Shown piece after piece: positions 1 through 12,306 of a stretch of DNA of 64,000 nucleotides (the first letter of the stretch is position 1; the number at the start of each line of letters is the position of its first letter). The notes under the pieces were generated by a model. It did not search any database, was not told where the DNA came from, and saw only the letters and a list, made by a program, of their open reading frames with translations. This stretch comes from Asterella californica (Eukaryota > Streptophyta > Marchantiopsida > Marchantiales > Aytoniaceae): NCBI GenBank assembly GCA_036924285.1, contig JAYKYS010000011.1, forward strand, positions 8,990,001 through 9,054,000. The letters are read 5' to 3'. Both the position numbers and the translations under genes were made by a program.

Positions 1-400
1 TTTTGGCACAACTTCGGATCTTCATTTTCATTACATCGATGGATAGAGCTCTTTGTCAGCTTTCCATGAGCACTTCGTCTAATTCATTTGGACGCCTAGT
101 GGAGAAGTTACGAGTCGGAAGAAGAGAAAATCAAGCTAGACCTTAGTTTACTTTTGTTGACTAAGTATTTGTAGCTCCAGGCGCTATACTAACGACGCAA
201 GGGACCTGCTTCTTGATAATCTGAGAAATTTGTACATACAGCGTCTGACGAAAGGGGCAAGCTTAAGGGGCAAGCTTGCACCTGCGAGTTGTCAACAGAC
301 AGTTCAGCAGATTTGGAGGTCCAATCCAAACGTGCAAGACGTCGTTGGGTTCAGATCTATGCAGGCTACGCGTTGGTTAAGACAGCAAGAAAAGCCAACG
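1..400 (+). repeat. LTR fragment of the Ty3 family, cut by window edge
   Basis: This stretch is similar, in reverse complement, to about positions 19580-19990 of the LTR at 18376-20394. Shared landmarks are the cacaacttcggatcttcat start, the ggacgcctagtggagaagtta segment and the gggttcagatctatgcaggc segment. The homology stops near 400 and its other end lies outside the window, so I cannot say whether it is a solo LTR or part of a longer element. The 95-codon reading frame inside it (230-517) starts with TTG and reads through LTR sequence, so I do not regard it as a gene. Confidence 0.8.
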
Positions 401-499
401 CAACTGAACCTACACTGCCTTATGTATTATAAAAGCTATAGTCCCCACAGTCGTGTATTATATAAACCGTTTCAACTCTATCCCTTCGTTGCGCTTTTC

Positions 500-1790
500 T
501 CACCGCCAGAGCGATAACGTAAAGTATATACACTGAGAAAGTGCGAGCGGGGACTGGCAGCGAACACAAAACATAGACGACTGCGAGTAGGGACTCCTGG
601 GACAGAATGGAAAACACGGCTGACTGCGAGCAGGGACTGCCCAAACTAGTCATCAGTCTGTCTGGCTCTCAGTGTAGTGTCCCCTCTCTTGAGGTCAAGT
701 TCTTGGACCACGCAAGAAACTGACGATTATACGTTCTTCTGCAGGCTGGAAAGGTCTCGAGAGATCTGTAGGGGGAGTTTGTGTCAAAGCTTGGACAAAC
801 TAGGACATGCTTACCTTTGTAGGTATGGTGGGTTATTGCATGAAGGACAAGGCTAAGGCTCACCATAAGTCGACGATGAAGAATATTACTAACAGCATGC
901 TGGAGGATGGTGAATAGCTGTTTATCTTGTTCGGTGCCACAGATACTAAAAACCGTGTCGAATTGAACCACAACAACATTCTCTAGCGCGCTTTGCAGTT
1001 TAATAAATACAAGAGCAGGCATCCATTAGGTTCAACTTTGAGAACCTGCCTTAGATCAATGATTAGATCCGGTAAGTACAGTCCTTCTTGCATATGGCTA
1101 ATCGCTTGTGAAATCTAGAAAACTAGAAGCGACTCTCTCTGGAAGGCAATCGTCCGTCTTGAAACAGCGACTATAGCGGATATTGACAACGTCTTTTTTA
1201 CCCAAACAAGAGCTCGATACTTTACGGTTGAACAACCTGATGCTGACCTTGTCGATGAGGAGGAGGAGTATATTCTAGCAGTCTCTCCTTGTGTCGAAAG
1301 AAGTAGGACCATCCTCTACTTTCATGAAGTACACGTCTTGTCGAATACATGCCCGTTTGTAGTGCTTTGGACCGTAACTTTGCGACAAATATGACCTATG
1401 AAGATAATCTGTGTACAATCTTCTGTAATCCGTTCGAAGGCATCGTTCTGCATTACTCCTCCCATTGCTGATCCTCTGTTGGTTGCGTGGCCCAGGAAGC
1501 TCACCTGAAGAGAGGCGAGACTATATCGAGAGCAGAGGATAGCAGACTACTCACGTTACTACTCATTACTTTCGTCACTCCCTGCTCGCAATCGTCCGTG
1601 TTTTTCATATTCGCTGCCAGGAGTCCTTACTCGCAGTCGTCTGTGTTTTCTGTTCGGTGTCGGTCTTTGCTCGCAGTTTCTCACTGTATATACTTTACGT
1701 TTTCGCTTTGGCGTTGTATAATCCTCTGTTTGTTGCGTGACTCAGGACCTGACCTGAACAGACGGAGACACTACACCGACCAGCGAGCAA
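500..1790. repeat. Inverted repeat arms flanking a Rep-like relic
   Basis: About 500-735 is an imperfect inverted copy of about 1471-1716. Both arms, read in the same sense, carry aacgtaaagtatataca followed by gagaaa, then gacgactgcgagtaggactcctgg-like sequence with small differences. Within the left arm a unit of about 43 bp built on gactgcgag(c/t)agggact occurs three times. The outer end of the right arm is repeated once more as a direct copy at about 1719-1790 (tcctctgtttgttgcgtga against tcctctgttggttgcgtgg at 1471). The arms enclose the Rep-like relic at 735-1390. They may be terminal or subterminal repeats of the element that carried it, or independent repeats; this is inference. Confidence 0.6.
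735..1390 (+). pseudogene. Decayed Rep-like (HUH endonuclease) gene, C-terminal part, copy A
   Basis: One plus-strand frame reads as a relative of the minus-strand gene at 30303-30978. Shared blocks include GMVGYCMKD (against RMIGYCMKD), the MKNI block, a DTKNRVEL / DTKNRVKL block, a NILxRALQxNKYK block and a TCLRxMI block before GKY (against EKY). The GYCMK motif at 834-845 has the YxxK spacing of a single-tyrosine Rep active site. The frame contains at least four in-frame TAG codons, so it is dead. The HUH-containing N-terminal half is not present upstream. Downstream it stays readable to about 1390 and ends in an acidic stretch (DLVDEEEEY), extending the family C-terminally beyond what copy B preserves. 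Host function is not expected. Confidence 0.6.
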
Positions 1791-4700
1791 ACGTTGCTTC
1801 ACCTGTAAAGCATTGGTACCTTCAAGACAAAGTACACCCTATATATGCAGATGCAAAAGACTTCCCCCCTCTTTCCACGGAAAGCAAACCGTTATGGCAG
1901 TCATCCTCAAGAAATCGACAGAGAAGGGGTCAACACTTGTCCACATCGAGGTAAGTTCTAGTGCAATTGACTGTAATAGAGAGCTCAAGTCGTTTGGGGA
2001 TAGGCACCCAACGTGTTCCCGTCGTGAGAGATGACACTGTCTGACGACGTACTCTTGCTGCTCGTCTCAGTAGCATATCCGAAATGAAAGTGTTTACAGA
2101 CAAATCTAAACAGTTTTGGATCTATGTCCTGGCAGACGCAATGGATACATTTCAAGCGATACACAACAACAACAGTAGGTTTGAGAAGTCTCGCTAACAA
2201 ACTGAAAGAATTTTGGATAAGAAAATAAGTTCGACTTACAATCCCGCAGCAGAATCCAAGCGTCTTATGTGTCAGTATAATGGAAAGGACCGACCACTGC
2301 TTGGAGATAAGATTTAAGTACCGAGAAGGATTTACAAATGAGAACATAATCGACGGAAGGAAGCAAGAATTGGAGTGGGACACACAGTAATGAAAATCAA
2401 GATAAATATATGACCTATATCTGTAGAGGTTTGTATCAGAGAAAGACAAAACAGATTTGCAATAAACAGGATATGGGGGTAAACTGAGAGGTTTCTGAAA
2501 ATGATCGACAAGACAAGACGGAGAATGAGAACAGACAGCCTGGAAACTGTCAAAAGTCTGGTCCTCTAGGTCCTGAGGAGGACTGACAGCGGAATGACAG
2601 TTCAGTGGAGAAGAGACAAGTTGGGCACCGGAAGCAAGTTGCACAACAGGAGTAGACGGAATACTCAAATGCTCGTCATCGAGAAGATCATCATCGGCTG
2701 GATCGATAACATTGGAGGGCTCATCAACAACGACTTTCGACATACTTCCACATAGCATAGAAAATGTAGGCACAGCAAGGAAGACAACTTATCTCCTCAA
2801 TTTGAAGACGCTAACGCATGCACTGTACACGAATCCCTCTATCGGCATCCTCTATGCCTTGCAAGATCAGCAACAGCTCGACATATCGGACCATGTCTAG
2901 GCAGTTGCGACCATCTCTATTTTCACCAACGGCAATAACGCAACAAATCGTTCGGGTTGTGATCGTAGTGATCCAAAAGACGGATAGACATCGGGCTGTG
3001 ACTGCCGTAGATGACGAAAACACAGATCGAGTTGCTCGTACGGTCCGTTGGTCCGCTTCATCTTCTGCAAGTCGAAAGAAGGAAAAAAAACTTTACAGGG
3101 AAAGGAAACATAGAGGAAAGTGAAGCAAAAATGACAGTCATCATCCACGGTCACGAATAGCCAAAGAAGACAAAGCCAGGAACGAGAAGAAAGACCGAGG
3201 ACGAAACGAGCGAGGAATGAATGAGGTTGCAGGCTCCTAGTTCGCAAGGCGAGAACTCCTGTCCCTATCCGTATCGACAACGATAGCAGAACAGAAAGAA
3301 AGAAAGCAATCGAGCGTATGAAGGAGCGGCAAGTGAAGGAGGTCGCAAACAGCCAGACGTCTCGTCGAAGAAGCGAAGACGAGGAGCGAAGGACGTGAAC
3401 ATAGGGTGGATGTTTGAACAATAACGGCGTCGGCATGTCCCGCTCAATAAGGTTCGACGTTGACACGGGTCAAAATTTAAGGCATACACGCCTCAAAAAT
3501 GAGGCAAGTATAAGACCGTTTGAACGAACAGCGCCAAGCAAAGGAGGTCGCGGTCACACGTCCCGCCCAAGAAGCCAACGCGAGAAGCAAACGACGTGCG
3601 TTTAAAGAAGAACGGCGCTAACGCATTTCTAACTTGGCCGAAATAACCCTCCCCTCCCCTCCCCCGTCCTTTAAAATCACCCAACCGTTGGGCCGCTTGG
3701 CAGCCGTTGTTTTTTTCAATTAATATTAGGGACAGGTACCATTACAATCTATTACTGCTATAATTCCGGCATCCAATGATGTTTACCAGCCGTTGTTTAG
3801 CAGCCAGCGGCCCTGTTCATGCATGTACAAGGCCGTCGGGGATGCTTATTCACCTCCTCCATCGAAAGACGGAGGCAAATATCCAGCGGAAAACTATGGC
3901 AGGAAAGGTTGGGTATTAAACTAAATTCTGAGTAAATTAATGGATTAATGAGTATAGCTTAGTATAGTAGAGTCAAGACTTATGGTTTATCTTCTGCTCT
4001 TTTCGTTTCCAGACATGGATTAACAGATAATATTTATAAAATATTTAATATATATATATGTTCTCGTTAACAATAAACAAGCAAAATTCCCAGAAGTTCA
4101 GCATGCATATTATTCAGTTGTAGTAAACCATAAATACTTGGGAGTACTTTCTTTTACTCTTTTAGTCCAAGCCAAGACGAATACTTCTTTTTCTTTTAAA
4201 CACTACGCATTTTTTAAATACTACTCCACCTCACATGTTTCTCACTAACCAGGTCCTTTTGAAATAAAGGGCCGAATGTAAAATTCATCAAGAGTTCTTT
4301 TGTTGAATTTTAATTTACTGGATTAGTCTATTATCTTCAAATGTAAGTTGAATTCTTGAATTCCTTTTACAGACTTGACATTTTTTCATAACATGGTTTG
4401 TTATGGCATATATTTGGTTGCATATTCATAAATTTATTTTCATGGCCAAATCTTTTCACATGGAGTGATTCTATCCTTGAGTAGACATATGAGTATCTAA
4501 TGTAGGTCTTTTTTTCTAGTAGATCTTGGCACCATCCACATAATCTTTGGATTCTAGTAAGATTGGAAGCAGAAAAGGAGGAAGAGGCATGTTCTTTTCA
4601 ATTTTGACCTTTTCTGATAAGTGACATTGTGACACATAGTGACATTCTACTATTTGTGTTTTGTCTACATTCTTACGATCATAGAGACATCATATGATGG

Positions 4701-5109
4701 ATGAAATGAAGAGACATAGTCTAGTTTGATTACTATTTGGTGAAAGTGTGAGAGTTCCACGAGTGGGTTTGTATTATGGGTATGTTTTACATCAAGCATG
4801 TCCAAAATGACTTGAAAGATAACTTGCTTTTTTGTCAGTTATAGAGGATATTTACTTAGACACATCCTCGAAAATATTTTTTTCTCAGTCGATCTTATAG
4901 AGCTCAACTTGGTTAGATCGTATAATGGTATGTCGATATCCTGTCTGACGTGGAGGTCATCACAGCAAACGAGTTAGGATGTGATGTTTAGAGATAGTCT
5001 GAAGAGGTAGTGTATACATCACAATGCAAGAATGTGAATGAGACCCGTCGAGTGACTTGCACAAAGTGTTGTATGAACTTGTTGAGTGATATTTTTTGGG
5101 AGATTCTTC
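1791..5109. other. No recognisable gene
   Basis: I see no gene I can name here. A minus-strand frame of 262 codons (1985-2773) begins with an acidic, Ser/Pro-rich segment (DPADDDLLDDEH) and then becomes low-quality Phe/Ser/Tyr-rich sequence; it matches nothing I know. A second minus-strand frame (2897-3466) is Leu/Phe/Ser-rich and looks non-coding. A C-rich run of CCCCT-type units lies at about 3650-3667. From 3720 on the DNA is AT-rich with no supported feature. Confidence 0.5.
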
Positions 5110-5185
5110 GATCAATAAGAAATAGGGAACTGTTAGATGAGCACAAGGACAAAATCCTTGTGCTCATCTAAACAGATTATTGATC
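5110..5185. repeat. Long near-perfect hairpin
   Basis: A perfect 16-bp inverted repeat (tagatgagcacaagga at 5134-5149, its complement at 5155-5170) closes a 5-base loop (caaaa). The pairing resumes outside a one-base bulge (ctgt with aaca) and again at the outer edge with gatcaataa (5110-5118) and ttattgatc (5177-5185). A 77-codon frame (5137-5370) starts inside the stem and ends in a plausible helical segment (RWRVEIDRVISQQYDLNGKT), but I recognise no family. The hairpin could be a small-RNA precursor, a short transposon end or chance. Confidence 0.75.
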
Positions 5186-5697
5186 AACTTCATTTCTTGA
5201 GTGGCGAGGTGAAAGTTTCTTTTCTGCATCATGAGAGTCGATCGCCCAACGAATTGAAAACCGTGTTCGATCGATGGAGAGTGGAAATAGACAGAGTAAT
5301 TAGTCAGCAATATGATTTGAATGGCAAGACTCTAGAGCAAGTCTGGAAACGGCTAGTTGACTTATATTAGACGAGGAATTCAAGTATTTTGCCGAGTTTG
5401 ATTGGACAGTAGAATGTTGATCTTTCTTGCACATTCGGGCTTTTCAGAGACTAAAATCCACAACATCTTGCAGACTTCACGTGTGTCATACGGTTCAAAA
5501 ATGAAAGTCCAAAAATGATATTCTGACATGAGTGTGAATGTAGTCACATCAACTCCCATGACAACAACCATTGTATGAAATCAAATTCTAATGACTTTAT
5601 TGAAAGATGTAACCATCGTTGTTGACGGATCATTGCACCTTCACATGAAACATGTGAGATTGAAACAACTCGTTTGAATGTATTTTTCAGCGTTGTC

Positions 5698-6905
5698 AGT
5701 TTCAGATTTTGCGTGAAGGATGTCCATGAAAACACGAGGTTCTTGGCTGTGGAGATGTAGTGTGCTGAACAGAGACAAGAAAGAGACAAACAAGTACGAA
5801 AACGAACGTCGCAATATATACCAACTCCCAACATATGTACACTGCCGGTTCTTTCTCCCTAAGAACATAAAACTGAGAAACATACTAGTGCGATCTGTAA
5901 TCTGCTTCAAAACCCTTTAAAACAAGTCTTTGAATCTCAACCCAGACCCAAAACTATCGAAGCGTAGCTCAAAGCAAAAGAAACATCCTTTGCTAACAAA
6001 CAGAGCTGCAGCTATATATATGACACGATTCAAACCCAAGTCCAAACAACATTCATGTACAAGCTCTTAGCTAAAGCTAGCTACCACAAGTTGTACATGA
6101 CCACTAGAACTCTAACGAACTCAAAAAGCTAAAAACCGTAGCGAAGGAACCGAAAAAGACTTATATGAGAACTTTCTCTTTTCATCAAACGGTCTTCAGA
6201 TGTCGATAGGGTCTTCTTCCTTGACTTTGTTGGCCCAAGAAGCCTTTAGATCCAACTCTCGACTGCCGAGATATCATAAATTTTTTATCGCAGGTGACCG
6301 AACCTTCAAAAACTCCTCCATGCGGCTTAAACCCGCACACACCACCCAAATGGATCGTCTGAACTGATCTCCGTCTTCTCTGGTAGATATATCAAGCTAC
6401 CCTGAACCCAATGAGACTCCAAACAAGCCGTTTGGAGTTCTCCTCGCAAAACTACGCAAGAAATTCAGTCGTAAGATGCAAAAAACTGACATAAATCGAC
6501 TTCATGTGGCTCAAACTCGCTCACCACATCCAAACCAAATCCAATCCACATACGGGCTTCTCCTATGCGTAGATGAAGACTTCTTGATCGTGTAGGCACC
6601 AAGAACGAAGAGCTTGGCTCATTGATCGCGAAGAACAGCCCAATCTCAGATCGCAGACGACGAAAAACTGACGTAAGCGCTTCCCTACGAATCAATTTCG
6701 CTCAAAACTCCAAAACCACCCGATGAAACTTTGTATCGTCTTCAGTTTCCTGAAGAACTCGGTGTTCTAAGGACAGCAAGTTTGGACTTCGAAACGACTC
6801 GAACGGTCCAACTCTTCTTCACATATCACTGAAGCACTCCAAATCTCTTTCCTGCGTCTCAATTCTCCCATAACACACTCCTGGATCCGTCTCTCGAACC
6901 ACTGC
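5698..6905 (-). repeat. LTR fragment of the Ty3 family, same orientation as main element
   Basis: Sequence from gcgtgaaggatgtccatgaa onward runs parallel to the LTRs starting at 18376 and 26433, including the acactgccggttctttctcc block, the accgaagcgtagctcaaagc-like block and the gatcgcgaagaacagccc block. Similarity ends near 6900, in the segment corresponding to about 19597 of the left LTR. The last roughly 800 bp of the LTR, including the 156-bp tandem repeats, are missing. No paired LTR or internal region adjoins it, so it is an isolated truncated copy. Confidence 0.8.
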
Positions 6906-8478
6906 ACGAGTACAGTTTATACACACTACTATTCTGTGGGGTTTGGCTTTGTCTCATAAACAGATTTCTCCACAGTGCGAGACTACAGTCAGAAGTCCTG
7001 AATTTTCATACGTAATAAATATCAAAGTTTGCCGTTTACTTCTGCTGTCCAAAACAGGTTCAACATATGTGTTTATGTCGTACAGATACGGACATGAATG
7101 GATGAAAACAATCGGAATATAAACCTGCGGGTTTTTTTCGGCCTTCAAAACCAGAAGACCAGAGAAGCCAGAAGAACCGAACAGAACGAGAACGTAACTT
7201 TTTCTTATTGCTGACTAGCAAGAAAGGCAGAAAACTGGACTCGAACAGTTCGTTATGAGTATTCCAGAACGACGGTGTCAGAGCCTTGGCAGCAGGACGT
7301 GCCAAAAAAATTATTAAACACGCTAGCGCAGTCCGCCGAGAAGAAAGGACTGCCGAGAAGAAATATGAGAAAAAGCGTGTGCCGAAATATGTATCCAGCG
7401 ATCCTTGTTTGTTTTCTTGCGCATCCAACCTTCGCTGTACATGGGTGATTATTTATTCAGTTAAAGACATCTTACAGTACAGGAGTTCGCTCTTACGTCG
7501 CTCTTATATGCAAGTGCTCTCGCTCAACAACAATCACCTCCCGGCTACTTTCATAATTTGGAGGTAAGGACCTACCAGTTCTTTGACATCTCATTTCGTC
7601 GTAAGATATTTTGTATATATTTTGACAGATCCTATACATGCTAACACATGTTCAAAATCATTAAACTCAAGATAAATTCAGTAACCATTGTCGAATTGTC
7701 GCTTCCTCTGTCTCTAAATAGCTACAACTTCCACATACAGGTGAAGGAATCATTAACCCAACGGCAGTCTTCACTGTGCTCTCAAAAGAATCGTAATCCT
7801 TCCTGGTTTAAACAGTGAAATATATAGCCACTCCTCGATAAGCATGCTTGCAGCTCGACAAAATCGATCTTGTCTGACCAACTTACAACCAACTGACCGC
7901 TCCTATTATGTTCCCCCCACAAAAGTCTAACTTCATTTACTATTGTTTCCGCCTCGATATCAAGAGCAGACGCTTGTCAGTACACTACAACTAAAGTACA
8001 AAGACCACAGCGCAAAAGACGTCGGCGGAGATTCATGTACGTACAGTTTCCAAGGTAACTCCGTTGCTTCGTGATATTAAGGTGCACCCCCACCTCTGGG
8101 AGGGTTCACAGTGTTCAGAAGGAACTATTCTACTGCGTGGACAACCCGCGTATAGGCACTCCGCGTGGACTGGACGAAGAGAAGACAAACGATTGCAACT
8201 GACTAAACCAGTTACGCTCGAATTATTCCAATGTCTACATCATGCCGCGACACTTTTAGATCCCGTTGCGGTATGGAAAAGCCTGATAAGACTATAATGC
8301 GCGAACGAAACGAGTTCGAACGCTGAATTAGAGCTGCCACGGCTAATATGGCCGGCAGCTCACTCCTCGCTCAACCCGTGTGGTTCTTTCTACCTGCAAC
8401 ATGAATGCACTTTACACTAACATATGGTACAGATACTCCTTTTGATTGAAGTTTTCTCCTAGGCACAAAAATATGAAA
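6906..8478. other. No gene recognised; includes 3' flank of FtsH gene
   Basis: No supported gene. A minus-strand frame at 7060-7428 begins with a PIP-box-like string (QGSLDTYF), but the rest is Phe/Ser/Leu-rich with no family I know, so I do not call it. The last few hundred bases before 8479 lie downstream of the minus-strand FtsH stop codon and should hold its 3' untranslated region; I could not place a poly(A) site with confidence. Confidence 0.45.
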
Positions 8479-11400
8479 CTACATCAGAGGTAGTGCTGGT
8501 GCTGGAAGTGGGACGCCATCTGGCTGCGGTGGTGCGCCATTTTCTTTCTTGTCACCATCGGATCCGTTTGAGCCATCACCTGCCGCTTCGCCATCACTAC
8601 TGTCAGGAGCAGCGCCGTCGTCCGTTCCTCGTTTAGGATGGAAACCTAATTTGAAACGGTCGTAGTTGCTCAACTCTGCACTTGTGAAGGGCCTCTTACC
8701 TAAAAGTTCTACTAGGTCCTCCTGGTGCAGCACTTCTTTCTCCAGTAACTTCTTGGCCAGCATTTCAACGCCTGCTTTATGCTTTGTCAGTAGGCCTACA
8801 GTGCGCTGATACGCTTTGTCGACCCAAGAACGAACCTCTTGATCAATAATCTCTGCCGTTTGATTGCTGTACGGTTTTGTCATTTCCATCCCATCGTCTC
8901 TTTGAGGGAACGAGAGTAGTCCCACCTTCTCGCTAAATCCATACACTGCAACCTGAGCATATGTCATTTTTGTGACCTTCTCAAGATCATTCTGGGCACC
9001 CGTAGAAATCTTCCCAAGTAATATCTGTGATATCACACGTAGAAAATACATACCTCTCAGTTAAAAAGAACTTGGACCAGTCACACCAAAGGACGATAAA
9101 AGCTTACGATGGGCACATGATTCACAAACAGAAAAGCCAAGAAGGATCTCTGCAAACACTAATGGATATCGGGCACCACTGCAGTCAACTTCCTCATGAT
9201 AGGTATTCCAAGATTCCACATTACAACAAGGGCAAGATACTGCACCTGTTCGGCAGCGCGACCGCCCAAAGTCATGCATGTCATGTCCAAGAGTTGTTCC
9301 TTGGTCATTAGAAGATTCTCGTTGGGCAAGTATTGCGCGAACCCCAGCGCTGCGGTGCCTCTAGGAACTATCGAAACTTTCAAAAGAGGTTCCGCGTGCT
9401 CCAAGAACCAACCAGCAACAGCATGTCCCGCCTCATGATAAGCCACGGTTCTCCTCTCCTCTTTGCTGATGACCTGCCAACAAGTTCATGAGTATATCAG
9501 CAAAGCCGGATTGCAGAAATGGCTCTTGTGATCTATTCTTGGATTGTATACTGTACTGGCTTAGCAGATAATGTATCTAAAATCCAAACGAACAATAACT
9601 TCTCCACAATAGAAAGCAGACCATCTCCACCATAGAATGCAAATCTTTCAAAATCGAAACCACATCCATCTAGACACAAATACAGCTGAAACGATGAACA
9701 AAGGAGACGGAAGTCTCACTCTTTTCTTTTTCTCGAGACCACCAATGATACGATCTATGGCAGCCTCAAAATGTTCCATCGTGATCTCAGTCTTCTCGTT
9801 CCTAGCTGCAATAAGAGCAGCCTCGTTACAAACGTTGGCAATATCTGCACCTGCGAATCCTGGAGTGAGCGCTGCCACTCGTTGCGAGTAGTATGAAACT
9901 TCCTGGTCGAGCTTTAACTTTTGCAGATATATACGAAGAATCTGTTCTCGTCCATTGATATCTGGCCTATCGATAGAAATCTGCCGATCAAAACGGCCTG
10001 GCCTCAGCAAGGCTTTGTCCAGAATATCTGGCCTGTTTGTTCCTGCCAGCACGACGACACCTGAAGTTGTACCGAAACCATCCATCTCTACAAGCAGCTG
10101 ATTCAGAGTGCTTTCCCTTTCATCATTCGTTCCGGCAAAACCACCCCGGCCTCTCGCCCGACCAATGGCATCAATTTCATCAATAAAGATGATACTTGGG
10201 CTTGCTTGCCGAGCTTGCGCGAACAAATCCCTAACTCGAGATGGACCAACACCAACAAACATTTCCATGAAATCAGAACCACTGATGGAGAGAAATGGAA
10301 CCCCAGCCTCTCCAGCTGTGGCCTTGGCTAGCAAAGTCTTTCCAGTTCCGGGCGGCCCCACCAAAAGGGCACCTTTAGGGATCTTTGCACCAATCTCTTG
10401 ATACTTTTGCGGGTTCTTCAAAAAGTGCACGAACTCCATGACCTCTTGTTTGGCTTCGTCACATCCGGCTACATCTTTGAACATAACCTGCAACAGAAAC
10501 ACGTACAAACAGGTAAATACTTCACGCTAATATCGGGTGAGTCGCGAACACAAATGATTCCTGTGTATACAAACCAATGTTCAGAGTGTGAAGAATGTCC
10601 TCCTCCCTTTTCCAGCGCTGAGGATGAGACAGGTAGTTGAGTCTTAATCATGGCCACACGAAATCCAATCTGGTCCCTCAGTTTCATTGAAAGGCTCTAT
10701 TGCTGTACTCTAAGGCTGTATAGCATGATACAACGTCCGGTTTGATCCACACCTTATCTTTCCCTTTCTGGTTCAACTTGGTCACTTGAGCCTTGCCCAC
10801 GCTGAAGATTCCGCGTCCACCAATACCTCCTCCTCCTCCTCCCACACCAAAACCACCTTGCATTCGCCTTGTAAAGAATATGTAACCTGCTATAATCAGC
10901 AGAGTTGGGGCTAACCTCAAGAGCTCTTGTTGCCAACTCATCTCTGAGACATATGTAACCGGTATATAATCGTGTGGATCTACTCCCAGTGTGTCCTGAG
11001 CATCCTCTAGTTTGCGTTCGAAGGACTCAATACTTCCAATATTAAAATAGTACTTGTAGCGACCACCACGGTTTCCATCTGTGGACTGGCGAGTATCTGT
11101 TTGCAACCCATCCAACTTTCCATCAGGAGAAACCTGGTTGGTTGACTCTTGCACATACACTTTCGCTACACTTTTGTTGGTAACCTCAATGTGGTCAACA
11201 AGTCCCGGCTCCAGCAGCTTGTTCTTAAACTCCTGGAAGCTTATCTGAACATAAAGACAAACCCAGGCCTCCACATTAAGGACCGCATGCTCCTTCTACA
11301 TCCTTCGTTACAAAACACATCGAAGCTAAGAGGCCTCCACATTAAGGGCCGCGTGCTCACTCCATCCTTCCTTACAAAACACATCGAAGCTAAGTGCGTA

Positions 11401-12306
11401 GGACTTGGAACTTCTCAGTCAGAGGCATACGCAGGCCCCCGAAACAAATCAGCACGCTACTGGTGGACACTTTGGAAAGTTAATACCTGTTGGGCATCAC
11501 TTCGACGCAGGGAAAGAGTAGCAAGGGCAATGCTTCCCAGAAGCCCCGTTAGAATCAACGACTGAACTTGGACTCGGGGGATCTCGCTGAGAGTTTTCGG
11601 ATCATCAGCTTTCTGGTCCTCTGCAAACAAGCAGAAGGACAAGAGTTTCAGATTTACACCTCCGAAGTAAGACAGACTCTGGTATGACTACTCGGACTCC
11701 ATCCTCCCGCACTGGCAGGACAAGCAGCACAACAGATTGGCAGTTACAAACTTTTTTTCCCACACTCACTTGATTTTTTTCTCTTCATCTAGTAGCAGAA
11801 AGTACAATACTAAGACGATAAGATATCAAGTTAGGACATGTGGTGTATCTGGACAAGAAAGAATGCAGAGATGTGGATAGACTGGAACCAGTCCAGCTAT
11901 TAAAGATATCATATACCATTCTTTGTCTCTTTCTCGGTGCGTTTAGGTATCTCCTTCTTATCCTTCGGGTAGTAGTTCTCATAACCTGTAAATATATGAC
12001 CAAATCATCGACCGAATTAAGCCAAAAGATTTGCCTCCATGCGAGACATTCGAATTCGTAACCAGCGAGATTAAATCTTTCTGCGTTAATGACTCGCTCG
12101 TTAAACACGCGATACTCTCACATGAACCATCCTTATTCAGAACGCCGATTTTTGTGCTAGGATTCTCGATCGAAGCCTCGAACAAAAATAAGGAAGTCCC
12201 AAATCTAAAGAACGAAGCCTGCTTGAGTTGCACCTCTTTTCTTCGGAGCTTCACTGCAGAATGCTCTTCTCGACACAGGAGCCCTTGTCAAGGCCCTCAA
12301 ATTCAT
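8479..12306 (-). CDS. FTSH: Mitochondrial inner-membrane m-AAA protease, FTSH3/FTSH10 type
   Basis: ATP-dependent zinc metalloprotease of the AFG3/FtsH family, which in plant mitochondria degrades unassembled inner-membrane proteins. Seven minus-strand exons join in frame with GT/AG borders: 12306-12234, 11985-11917, 11620-11487, 11244-10753, 10487-9720, 9473-9246 and 9024-8479, giving 769 aa from the ATG at 12306. Visible in order: an Arg-rich presequence ending RRAFCSE, a first membrane helix (about 62-85), the [19 protein letters not shown] intermembrane region, a second helix (about 200-216), Walker A GPPGTGKT (about 300), Walker B FIDEIDA (about 360), the SRH region ending LLRPGRFDR, the zinc site HEAGH (about 525) and the third zinc ligand region QNDLEK (about 601). 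The tail is acidic and Pro-rich. Plant homologues run about 810 aa. The exon-1 frame stays open upstream for about 100 codons without an ATG, so an N-terminal exon may be missing from this model. Confidence 0.93.

Noticed and set aside
1985..2773. 262-codon minus-strand frame
   Set aside because: The first part is acidic and gene-like, but most of it has low-quality composition, no family match and no splice context.
7060..7428. Minus-strand frame starting with a PIP-box-like string QGSLDTYF
   Set aside because: An eight-residue match is too short, and the rest of the frame has no family features.
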